Positions 12,431-22,739 of a stretch of 64,000 nt of DNA are shown here, one piece after another. A program made the position numbers and the translations under genes. Each line of letters begins with the position of its first letter. Position 1 is the stretch's first letter. This DNA is from Calliopsis andreniformis (lineage: Eukaryota > Arthropoda > Insecta > Hymenoptera > Andrenidae): assembly GCF_051401765.1 (NCBI RefSeq), contig NC_135066.1:20315001-20379000 (forward strand), in the 5' to 3' direction. The notes beneath the pieces are model-generated. The model made no database searches. It was not told where the DNA came from and was given only the letters and a program-made list of their open reading frames with translations.

Positions 12431-12437
12431 ACATAAC

Positions 12438-12610
12438 CAGGGATGATATGAAACCTGATCCTCGGAGACGTCATGAGGTAGAGAGGGAATCTTTCGAATG
12501 GACTGGGGATTCCTAGCAATCATTGGTTGGTGGGGTAATCCCTACTCCATTCGAAAGGTTCACTCTCTGTCTGATGATGTCACCGAGTGGGAGGTTTCAT
12601 GTCATCCCTG
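12438..12610. mobile_element. Palindromic hAT-type MITE, 173 bp
   Basis: The left arm (12438-12512) and right arm (about 12536-12610) are inverted copies over roughly 75 bases with scattered mismatches. The termini are CAGGGATGA and its inverted counterpart CAGGGATGA. Flanking 8-mers CACATAAC (12430-12437) and CATATAAT (12611-12618) agree at 6 of 8 positions, the two differences being C/T transitions. CAGGG-type ends with an 8-bp duplication are characteristic of hAT elements. The element is too short to encode anything and must have been moved in trans. Confidence 0.75.
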
Positions 12611-12619
12611 CATATAATA

Positions 12620-15600
12620 GAATGTAAAAAGGTGTTGTTTAAGGTGAGCTTATGTACCATTTAGCATAACTTAAATTTGTGTTCTCACAACCAGGACAAT
12701 TTAAAGTGGAATGAGAGTTGCAAAAAACATCAAGTTTGTATCGAGACAACACCATCGTAATCTTTTAAGGAATGTATGTATACATATATTTATCTGATTT
12801 TACAGAAATAAATATTGTATGAATAATCACGGACATCTACCTTCTCCACGAGAACTTGCTCTAATTTTTATCGCCATTAGCTATCTATAATTTCTTTATA
12901 CGTATCTGACGAGGAATAAAATCATATTATAGTAAACGAGAAATATCAAAATTTCAGCGAAAACTGTTCAATGGAATTACTTTTATTGGAATATTTATGA
13001 AATATCACATTACCTGTGACACTCTGTCCCTGCAAAAGAGAATATTTTGTAGAGAAATGTTAATTACGTTAAAATATCAAATAACGTTAAAATATCGTGG
13101 TTTTAATACGGAATGTTCCCAAGCCGTTTAATCATCCTTTTTTCAGTTTTAGCTTGAACGCAAATTTCCTGATTTATCTGTTTAACTTTTCTACCCTAAC
13201 CTTCCACAACTAGGCTTTATACGAACAAGTTAGCGGTTATTCCTCATCGACGACCCAAAAACTTTTGTCAATGAAGATTGTGGAACTTTTATTATTAACG
13301 AAGCGTATTCTGATATTAAAATAGCATGACGATCTATTGTTTCCCGTAAAATTAAGGCTATAATTCGTGAATTATTCGTCGTTCCTAAAAGCGACCGACA
13401 ATTTTGAATATTAAAGTGAAAGAATAATTTTAAATTTCTCTGGATAATATTTTAATTGAAATGTTCCTGTATAGTTTAAAGTAAAAGGTGTAAAAACGTA
13501 TTCAATGTCAAAGAAAAACATTGAACAAAAAAAGAAGTATTCAGTTGAACATCGATTAATCAAACTTTGATTTGTCTCATTCACAGTCTTTGCTTCTCAG
13601 CATTCTTAACAAATATAATACTATCAAATACACATAGAGAAGAATATCTTTTTAAACTTAACTTTCCTGTGTTTTCGACATAGTTTACATTTTCTTTAAG
13701 AAATCTCAATAATATTATAATATTTTTAAAAATCGTAAAATTAATAAATACTTAGAAAATTCCTAAGGTCAAATGGTGAAGAGTATCACTTTTAAAATTA
13801 GAGTTCAACACAATGCAGCCTTCTGCTTTAAATCTAACTCTTTTAATCGGTGGGATCGTACAGTAACGGTGAACGTTAGGTCAAAATGACAAGAATTAAT
13901 AAGTAAGAGTCTAAAAAAGTTTCAATTGTAGTTTCCTGTTGACTACGGACTAAAATTTTGTATAGCACCACCGTGACAAAATAGTCATAACCATCACAAG
14001 TAAAAAGCTCTCAATTTTCATTTGATTCTACAGAAAACGTAGAATATTTCATAATGTATGGATTTACCATCATTTGTAATCAAAATAAATTATATTTATG
14101 AAGAAATTTTCATGATGCAGCAATTAAGTAATTTTCTAAACAGGATGTTCCTTTTTGTTCTTTATAAGGATTTCATGTTATGGACTTATAATAGCCTTCT
14201 CGTGGATGTATTTAATCTATGTATGTATTGATATATTATTAATACTGAAGCTTAATGTATATTTGAAGTTTGAAGCAGTGCCTATAACACAGTTAACAAT
14301 TACCTAACTGATAACTTCTAATTGTGGATATGAATTTTACGTATCGCCAGTTAAACTGGTACATCAGTTTGACATATTTTTAAATAAAGGTCTGTTTCAT
14401 TTCATTAGTTACTTTTGTCGCGCGAGTCATTTTGACTTCAGTTAAAAGTTAATTCATAAGATTCTACTGTATTTTATTTCTTTAAGAATCAACATAAAAG
14501 CTCTCTTAATTATGCAATTTTGGAAAATAATACTTAACATCTTTCTATCTCTTATATACCCTTTTAAGTATGTTCTAAGAAAAATGTTTGTCTATAGATA
14601 TGCAGAATCTTTCTACAATGTGAAACAAAGACTCTGAGAAAAGTTTGCATATACATATATATGCGCATAAAGGAAATATGCTTAGTTTTTTAGTTATACG
14701 TTGTTTTGTGTTCGTAAAACACTGGTTCAGTACTAACCTGTATGATATGCTACCGTTTTTGAGGTCCTACTAGAATTAAAGATATTCTATCCTTTCAAAT
14801 AAATGGAACAGCTTTATAGATTGTAAAGAACGCATCACCTTGTATGCAATACAAAATAACCTATGAATAAAAAACTAAAGATTTCCAGATATATCTTCTG
14901 TAAAACTTACGCTCCAAAAATGTCCTACATAATTGGAAACATCTTACATACCTATAATATTGAATTTTAGATTTTCCTTCTGACAAATTGTACTTACAAC
15001 TTTTTAGACACTTAATAGTGATCTCGATACCAGCTCGATGCTGCATTCATTTCTCTTGGAATATGCTATTAGTTAAACTGAGTTTTGTTTTTAAGAAGAG
15101 AAATTTAAATGTTTAAAATATTAACTTATCGTAGAAATGAGTTTGTTATGATTTCTGAACTCCTAACTAAATTCAAGTGTTGAGTTATTGTCGATCAGCT
15201 GTGGATAAGACAACTGCAACTATTACAGTCTAATCCTGTAGCATCCGTAAGGAGTAATCTATACATGAACTCTATAACAACAATGTACTACTCATTACAG
15301 CAGACACTATTACTTGGCTAAACATATTAGGGAAAGGGAAATAAAGCATTCCTTGACAGTTTACATTATTTTCATTATATTATTTCTTCTTAACTTACTC
15401 CTTGAGAGCTTTGATGTCACTCGTACAGGATGCTATGCTCTGTATTCCACTCGTATTCAGACATTTTATACGTTGTCAGACTCATATTATTATTTAAATA
15501 TGACTGGCGGTGTTTCTAAAAATGTTATCTAAATATATTATATTAAGATATAATCGGTCTATGACGTGACAGAATTCATCTAATTTTTTAAACTACTTAC

Positions 15601-16380
15601 GAAAAAGGACATGTGATTTTTAAGACTTCGTACATGTTCCTAAAGACTCTTAGGTGTTTAAATAAGATACATGAACAAATCAAGAGCAGTATTGTCTCCG
15701 TATAACTTCGATGGTATGCTCATGTTTCCCTTACACTCTTCCTTTATTTTACTAATAAATATAAATTTTATAAAAATTCTTCTCTGTGAAGCCAAATTTG
15801 GGTTTCAAACTGACAGATAAATGGGTAACTGATTGTAAATCATGAATGTATATCAAGATGCCACTGCCAGCCCAAATAAACATCACAGTCCCAATGAGTT
15901 TCTACTAACACTGTTCTAAGGAACAGAGTATTTTCAGTTTATCTTATTATGGAAATTGAGAGAGGACTAGGAAGGCAAAACACAAGCATAAACTGCTGAA
16001 ATTGTAACGTATGGAACATCCTTGTTTCGCTGGGAATATGCAAATAAGAAGCAGGTAGAACCCAAATGAGTCGAAACGTGGTAATATTGATCGAATTGAC
16101 ACAGCAAGTGCAAGAACAGTAATGATCGTTTATTTTTCAATTTCCCATTGTATTGCGAACACGTATGCACACACGCTACAAGGGAACGCCATTCGTTCAA
16201 CTCAACCAGGACAAGAGAATTTTCTTTTGAAAGTAACGATACAGGATTCTGAATCCTGTCGATCGATTTCCTTCGTAACAGATAGCCCCATGAGCTTCTA
16301 GATTTTTTACTTAGCTCTCGATTTACGCTGGTATACTGAAGCTACACTCACTGAACAAAGTATAGTCTTGTAATAATCTA
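12620..16380. other. Non-coding, AT-rich; no gene seen
   Basis: About 3.8 kb with no frame longer than about 80 codons and no recognisable protein motif on either strand. Open frames at 14861-15046, 15314-15532 and 15967-16200 look like chance frames. No convincing inverted repeat was seen. It is probably host intergenic or intronic DNA. Confidence 0.45.
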
Positions 16381-16390
16381 TTAGGTGCAT

Positions 16391-16560
16391 ACAGTAACTC
16401 CTATTAATATTTGGACATTATAGAAATTTTAACTTCTACCTAGTACCTAACATGTAAGATAATGTTAATATTATTGTTGGGATAAATAAATCTTCTTGTA
16501 GAATGTTTAAGAAAAATATAAAACGATTATTAATAACGTTGAGCACAAGTACAAGAAAAG
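16391..16560. mobile_element. Possible Tc1/mariner end fragment
   Basis: The block starting with ACAGTAACTCCTATTAATAT near 16399 resembles a terminal sequence that I associate with insect Tc1/mariner elements. No opposite end or transposase was found, so this is a weak call based on recall. Confidence 0.25.
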
Positions 16561-18715
16561 AAACACAAATAATACATATTTCAGAAAGACAGATAGAATG
16601 AAAGTACATCAAACTGCGTCAATACATATTCAAATTGCGTCATATATCAGTTAGCAAGCAAACGCACACGTGCTGTTGCTGCGCGTTGCCACGCATTCTA
16701 GCAATAATTAGTATAATTTTGGCTTATTACTTTGATTTGATAATTTTGCTCTCCGATTTTTCTTTCAGTACTTAAAAATAGTATTTTTGGTATTTGTACT
16801 ACATTGTATTTTAACATAATGTAACATGTTCTTATTATTCATTGTTTAGATATTCAAAATGTAGAGTTTCAAGCATTACTGGCAGTCAGTATAAGTCAAT
16901 AAATGTTTACTCACATGTTTATGTATTTCGTTATTGTTTTATTCATGATGCAACTCTTCTTTATAATTTAATATTGACAATGAGTTGTGAGCGTTTTTTA
17001 TTTTTAAATTTTGTTTATTCGGTGATAGTCAGAGGTTCTACATTGAAATAGAACTCAGTTTATTCCATTATTTATCTTTATTCTTCAACATAAATGTTGA
17101 AAATAGTAGTTTGTACTCGATTAGTGCAGCTAGTGTACTACTCGTATAGCTAGTGCACTACATTCAAAAGTACACGGAATACTTAATAAATGAATAATAA
17201 AAATTACAGTTATCAACTGGACTTGAAAGTTAAAAAACCTGGATAAATAAATAAATGTATGAGTTGCAACGAAACAGGTAAAAGAAGAATACATAACATC
17301 TAGTTCCTACAGTTAAGTTTCTACTAGTATTGTTCCAGATAGCCAAGAAAATTCTGTTGCTTTCGAAGTTAAAATGGGATCGCTAACATTACACTTAAAA
17401 AATTATCTCGTTGGTAAAGAGCAGCTCAGTGTGAAAGTGAATATAATTATTTTAATTTAAAAGTACAAGCGATCTTATTTTATCTTCAAAAGCAATAGAA
17501 GTTTCTTGATTACTTAATAATTACACGTAAACTACTCTGTGAGTCACTGCCTTTCTGGTTAGATTTAGAAGCTTTTCCTGTCTATAAACAACGAATCCTG
17601 GAAAGGATAAATTAAACAGCATACGATTACTAGTTTCTGAAAAAATACCAAAAAAAGAATGTTTCTTACGTGATCAGCATAAATCAACGTTACAAAACCC
17701 TAACAAGTGCACGATTCAAGGTTGCTGAAGGCGTTGTGTCTTCAGATTAATCTTCAGCTACGTTGAGAAAGTGTCGCCAATTTCTATCTCACACACACCC
17801 ATTGATGACGTAGACAAAGCCAAGCACCTTGCAGAACCAGCAACCCGCGATTTGTCAAAGTAGCGGGATCGTTTCACGCCAACAAAAAGAAGTATGTGAC
17901 ATAGTCTACAAACGTGTCTCTTTTTACGTTATCACGAATTTCATGTGCAAACGAAGGGATGTTTCCTAAATTTTTTTATGTTATATTGAGAATTGAATTT
18001 TCTCACTTATCACAGGTTTGTATTAATAAATTTTTCTGATTTCTGTGATTGTCATCGGCGATATCCTATTTTTTAAGAAGAGAATCTCTTTCTTTTTTGG
18101 TCAAATATTTATGTTTTTCATTATCCCTTGTTGAACGATAACTACGTATTTATGTATGCATAAACTAAAAAGCCATCTTATCTGTTTCACTTCATCTAAA
18201 GAAGAGATACTATACCAACCAGCGAAAAAGGAACACGACGGTTGAGGCTAAACATACGCGGAGTGTGCAATAGAATCTATTCTATAAAATATTATAATTA
18301 CTTGAGCTTATAATAAAGACATAATAACAGAGATACTAAAAATAATTTAGCATATAGTTTCAGTAATAAAAAATGTAAGAAACAATCGATTTTTCAACAA
18401 AATAAAAAGAAATATTCCCCTCAATCCTGCTACGATCACAAAATCGTTGGTAAATGTTGCGAAGGTGCAAAGTCCTCGACACTGACTTGAGTGACTAAAA
18501 TATGTTGTTGGGGACTATATCCTACACAATTTTTTCCTATACGCATGATCACCGATCTGTTTTAGTTTTCGAGTTACACGAGATGTACTGAATATATTAT
18601 ACCGAGTGTAGGTTTGGGATAAGTCTAGTTTAAATTTAGTATTCTTTTAAGTTGTATTTGAATTAAGTTTGGGTTAGTCTGGAGTTAATTAGAGTGCGTG
18701 ATTAACACGGTATGG
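16561..18715. other. Non-coding; no gene seen
   Basis: No supported gene. A small GC-richer patch with a CACACGTGC motif lies at 16655-16700. Short imperfect inverted repeats of the GCTAGTG type are at 17125-17165. A GC-richer block at 17700-17885 has no coding potential and could be a repeat remnant. The frame 16842-17051 shows no domain. Confidence 0.4.
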
Positions 18716-18718
18716 TGT

Positions 18719-19025
18719 GTGTAGGATGTTAAGTATATAATTAACAGTAGGTGGTGTATGTGAGAATGTGCGTGCGTGGAATATAAAATATCCTTTCGGT
18801 GACCAAAATTGCAATGATAGAAATGAAGTATCTCAATTTCCTTAATTCAAACTTCAGTTGGACCATTAAAATTAGAAGAGGCAGGTATTCGCATCATCCA
18901 ATGCTAACCATGCACTTAACATCCCGTCACACATCACTCAATGTTAACTACGCATCGAATATTCTCCACATACCGACTAGTGTAAATCATGCGTCTAGCA
19001 TCTCATCACACACTAACTTTCACCT
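18719..19025. repeat. Degenerate minisatellite, period about 39 bp, two orientations
   Basis: From about 18896 to 19025 there are three to three and a half diverged units of 38-40 bases. Each unit carries an ATC/TAC..CA..TAA.CATGC pattern and ends in TCAC or CCAC. At 18719-18781 a shorter stretch resembles the reverse complement of the same unit. The frame 18799-19071 runs through it and is presumably not a gene. Confidence 0.5.
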
Positions 19026-19660
19026 CCTCTTTTTAAATTACGTTACGTTAATTTCAGAAACAGACAAATGAATGCCAATAGTAAACTTGGTTTAGATTAA
19101 ATTTACAATGCATGAGAGTTATTCAACTGCTTCGCCTATTCAAAGGGTAGGGGGTTTAGTAGGAGTCTAGATCAACATTAGATTATGTATAATCATAACT
19201 TTCGATGCAATGAATTCCTAATATCAAAACCTATATTTATGTATTCTTTTCGTCTTTTATGAAATGATACAGAAAAAAACATAAATTTTATGTATCCCAA
19301 AACGGAATTTAACTCAATGTTGATGTAGGCTTTGCTTCGCATCTAAGAAGTAGGGTGAATAAAACTAACACAACCCACAGGCATCGTAAATCCAACATAC
19401 ACTAGGCTACACCTGTGACGGTTTCACAGATGTGCACGTGTGAACAGAAATCAATGTAACAGTACCAACAGTTTTTTACAAATACCTCTGAGATTAAAAC
19501 TGACCATCGGCGCGACGGTCATATGTATAAGGAAAAGTTACTCGAAATCCTATCTCCGACAACACATTTCAAGGTAACAGAAACTGGTGCTGAAGATCCT
19601 ATACTCAACAATTATCAGATTTTTATTTGCAGGTGATTAAATTATACTATGCAAATTTGT
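19026..19660. other. Non-coding; single copy of the foldback-family repeat
   Basis: No gene. At about 19484-19605 lies a plus-oriented copy of the repeat whose inverted pairs form the foldbacks at 26850, 29982 and 31727. It shares a CGGCGCGACGGTCATATGTATA core and a ...CAACACATTTCAAGGTAACAG block. Confidence 0.5.
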
Positions 19661-19667
19661 GACACTA

Positions 19668-20615
19668 TACAGGATGTTAATAATTGGTCATTATATAATC
19701 AATTAATAAGTGATTTATTCTAGTAATTTACAAATGTTGAAAATGTCTACCTTGTTGTTGTAGGCAAATTCTTACTCGACAAATTAATAAAGCGTGAACC
19801 GAAACTAATGTGTTCGATCTTTTAACTTCTTCGAATGCTGGAACGATATTACCTTTGAATTAGTCGCGATTTTGATTATTTTGGGTATAAACTATTTCTT
19901 TCGCGTAATACCATAAATAAAAATCTAAAGGAGTAAGATCTGGCGACCAGACGGACCACAAAACAGTTCCACCTCGGCCAATCCAAAAGTTGTACCTCTG
20001 GCTTAATAAGTTCTTCACATCTCGGCTAAAATGTGGCGGTGCTCCGTCATGTTATAAAATTAAGTTCTGTCGGGTGGATAGTGCTATATCTTTTAACAAA
20101 CCAGGTAACGGCCACGATTTTCGTGCTGAGATTCAAAGAAGCCACATTCAATCAGTGTTCGGTCCGTTCTTTGAATTACCCGTCTGTTTGGATAGCGACG
20201 ATTAGGGTACTGCTGTCTGTAATAGACAGTTGCGGCAGAAGCATTGCCGTTGCAAGCTTCTAATTCACGGATTATATCCGTGTATTCTTGGTTGGTGTAC
20301 CCCGTCATTACGATAGTTTCAGAAATACTAGAAGTTACGATCTACAGCTAGTACTTGACCGAAATGACAGCAACCAAGTTATCACAGGTCAAGGAGTCCA
20401 TACATTGATTGTAAACACAAGCGACAATGGGAATAGCAGGCTAGACCAGGCGAATAAAGTACACTCCAAGAGCACGCGTACCTAACGAATTTTCAAATTC
20501 GATTTTCTCGAAACTGAACCCTGCATGAAGAAACATTATTCTATATTTTCGACTTGATTTCATGTAAGAAATCATCCCCTTATCGGTTGTACCACGATTG
20601 TGCAAACACCCTGTA
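19668..20615 (-). mobile_element. Internally deleted mariner-type element, 948 bp
   Basis: The left end reads TACAGGATGTT and the inverted right end TACAGGGTGTT. Each end is flanked by TA (19666-19667, 20616-20617), the target used by the Tc1/mariner superfamily. The internal sequence encodes pieces of a transposase on the minus strand (see next entry). The 5' untranslated part (20310-20615) recurs at 8246-8385. The short length and missing middle identify it as a non-autonomous deletion derivative. Confidence 0.7.
19728..20308 (-). pseudogene. Mariner-type transposase with DUF4817-like HTH, broken
   Basis: The minus-strand frame starting at 20308 encodes about 70 residues (TNQEYTDIIRELEACNGNAS, then PNRRYPNRRVIQ). 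This matches the N-terminal helix-turn-helix known as DUF4817 in one lineage of insect mariner-like transposases, which binds the terminal repeats. It ends at a stop at 20093. After a frame change the C-terminal part follows: HDGAPPHF, NFWIGRGGTVLW, then SPDLTPLDFYLW with the last acidic catalytic residue, ending LQQQGRHFQHL and TAA at 19728. The central catalytic region with the first acidic residue (about 180 residues) is gone. A shifted frame plus the deletion make it inactive. Confidence 0.7.
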
Positions 20616-20619
20616 TATG

Positions 20620-21490
20620 CAAGTATGAAAATTGCGAATTTATGAGTAAGTGATGGTACCTTCCAGAAATAACCAATGTTATTGCTAAATGAAGACAGGA
20701 AAATAACAGTGTTATAGTACTGTTGTCTCAGTTGAAGCACGATAGTGAACTTATGCTTTAGTGAATCTATTTTGTCACTTTATGTTATTTTCAACTTTGA
20801 AAAGGCTAATTGAAGTTGATTAGATGGCTGTTCACATTGCTGTTGATAATCATGGTAAAACCGTGATATATCAAAATTAACCTAGAAAGGTTGTAAATGT
20901 ATGATTTCTAGCCGCTAAAAGAACTGCTAAAAAAAGATAAAATGGTTGTTTTGTTAAACATTAAACAATTGGTGTCTACTTTCAAGAATAGAGATTGTTC
21001 TGTCAATCCTATGCAGAATACATTTTTATCTTATTCAGAAATATTTAGTATTGTCTCTACAACAAAAGAGACATTTTATTACAGTGTAGTATCGAAACAA
21101 GCTCAATGGTTGATACACTGCTGGCTTTATATTTTACGAATCAGATTGTATTCAACAAATTTTTCTCCTATTTTCATAATTTGAGAAATGTTCACCTGAA
21201 GTATAAAATAATGAAGAATTGATGATTTTCATTAATTCATCTTTATACTGTTAACCAATTTTATGCTCCGTTTTTTCACTCTTTTAATTTCTTCTACCTT
21301 TTAATACCAAACTTGTCATTTATCTTCTTTTATCAAATTAAAAATTTCACATTCATGCTTGTAGCACCGTCTTGATCCTTCATAATGTGTAAAAGAAGTC
21401 TACTGTTTCTTCTATTTCTCGGCCAGAACAGTTAGAACTCGAAATTAATTGAGTCGGATAGCAAAATCTTTCTGCTTGCGGACAGCTCCT
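20620..21490. other. Non-coding; no gene seen
   Basis: Frames at 20942-21184 (plus) and 20441-20740 (minus, mostly over the mariner end) have no domain. AT-rich with no repeat structure noted. Confidence 0.4.
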
Positions 21491-21495
21491 TTAAA

Positions 21496-21609
21496 ATGTG
21501 GAAAAAGTCGTTAATTACGGTGAGATTACATCTGATCCTTATTTATAGATGGTATCAGGCATCTACGGCGGTGCTAATTTCTCTAGTCATGATGATCGCG
21601 TGGCGGTAA
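21496..21609 (+). CDS. Candidate small ORF with membrane helix (37 aa), or microexon
   Basis: An ATG at 21496 opens a 37-codon frame ending TAA at 21607-21609. The N-terminus is basic (MWKKSLITVRLHLILIYR) and is followed by a hydrophobic run (STAVLISLVMMIAW) that would suit a single membrane helix. The same DNA also fits a 57-base exon: AG at 21547-21548, then 21549-21605, then a consensus GTAAGT donor at 21606-21611, which stays open in two frames. The stop of the small ORF lies inside that donor. The segment is distinctly GC-richer than its surroundings. I do not recognise a protein. The two readings are mutually exclusive, and a conserved non-coding element is a third possibility. Confidence 0.25.
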   Translation: MWKKSLITVRLHLILIYRWYQASTAVLISLVMMIAWR

Positions 21610-21611
21610 GT

Positions 21612-22040
21612 AATAAGTGCCACCTGTTCTTAATTGCTTTCACGTTTACTTATTCAACGAGTAATAAGATATTACAGAATATGCGACTCTCGTGTTAGAA
21701 GTGTGGTTATTCATTTCCTAATCGTACATCGTGATGAAAAATAAAGAAAAAGAGCTAAGTAAAAGTTTTTGGAATTATTTCAATTTTTCCTTATTCTTGT
21801 TAATTCATTAACCAATATATCAATAACATTTTCTTCGTATTCCTTTATTTGAAACGTTTATCATCGTTTATTTTTAAACTTTAGCCTTTGTCAGAAAAAT
21901 AGCGTTAAATAATAGTTATCAAAAACATAACTAATTCAGTTATATATTCAACGTATTTTTGTATAATTACTAGATATGGTGAATAAATAAAACTAAAAGT
22001 AGATTCTGATTTAAAAAATATCATGAGTTTCAGTTGCGTG
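21612..22040. other. Non-coding, AT-rich; no gene seen
   Basis: AT-rich sequence with no open frame of note, lying between the small candidate ORF and the GACGTC repeat. If the GTAAGT at 21606 is a real donor, this would be intron. Confidence 0.35.
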
Positions 22041-22049
22041 GAACCCCAG

Positions 22050-22380
22050 ATAGCACACGACGTCTTAAGGACGTCTTAAAAACATCCAAGAGCGTACATC
22101 TTAAAGACTTGCAAAGTTTACATCTATAAAACGTATTAAAGACACATTACATGGACGTCCTAAAGACTTACGCTTTTGGACGTCTTAAAAACGTCTAATT
22201 TTTGTTTGAATGTCTTATATACGCAATTTGGACGTCCTTAAAACGTCTCATCTTCTAAGACGTCCTAAAGACATACTGATTTGTAACATCGGACGTCTCA
22301 AAGACGTCTTTTGGACATTGTTAGGACTTTACTGGATGTTTTCAAGACGTTTTTAAGATGTCTCTGTGCTATTTTGGACA
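22050..22380. repeat. GACGTC-rich degenerate repeat array
   Basis: GACGTCTTAAAGAC-like units recur many times over about 330 bases in both orientations, which follows because GACGTC is its own complement. Spacing between cores is irregular, roughly 15-45 bases. This is not simple-sequence DNA but a cluster of related 10-14-mers. It directly abuts the minus-strand open frame 22353-22538, as if it were the terminal region of an unidentified element. Confidence 0.7.
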
Positions 22381-22730
22381 TCGTGTACTTCTTCTGAAAC
22401 ACAAACTTCAGATTCTTGTGCAAGTTCGGCATCCATAATGTTATTAGGTGACGTATCTATAAACTCTGCTTCTGTTGATCTTGATTCTTCAAAATCCAAG
22501 GTATCAGCTCCTCCTGCCGTAAATGATTCATCCTCCATACTTCAAATTATAATTTCCTCTAATATTTCCGACAAAATGGTCTCCTTATAGATCACAGGAG
22601 TGAGGGCATACCTCGAGAAGTATGCTGTTGTCAAGAGCAAATTAATTACATTTGCCGGATTTATGAATACCATTTTCAATAAATGAAGCACTAACTGGCG
22701 AATGTTATAGCCTCCACTCTTTAAGCTCAT
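22353..22730 (-). pseudogene. Unidentified protein fragment beside GACGTC array
   Basis: Two adjacent minus-strand frames, 22542-22730 (SLKSGGYNIRQLVLHLLKMV...) and 22353-22538 (DESFTAGGADTLDFEESR...), are separated by a stop. They read like one protein that goes from a helical hydrophobic segment into an acidic Ser/Glu-rich tail. Composition and order are protein-like, but I recognise no family. Their position against the GACGTC array suggests the C-terminus of a transposon-encoded protein. A domesticated or host exon cannot be excluded. Confidence 0.25.
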
Positions 22731-22739
22731 TTAACTTAT

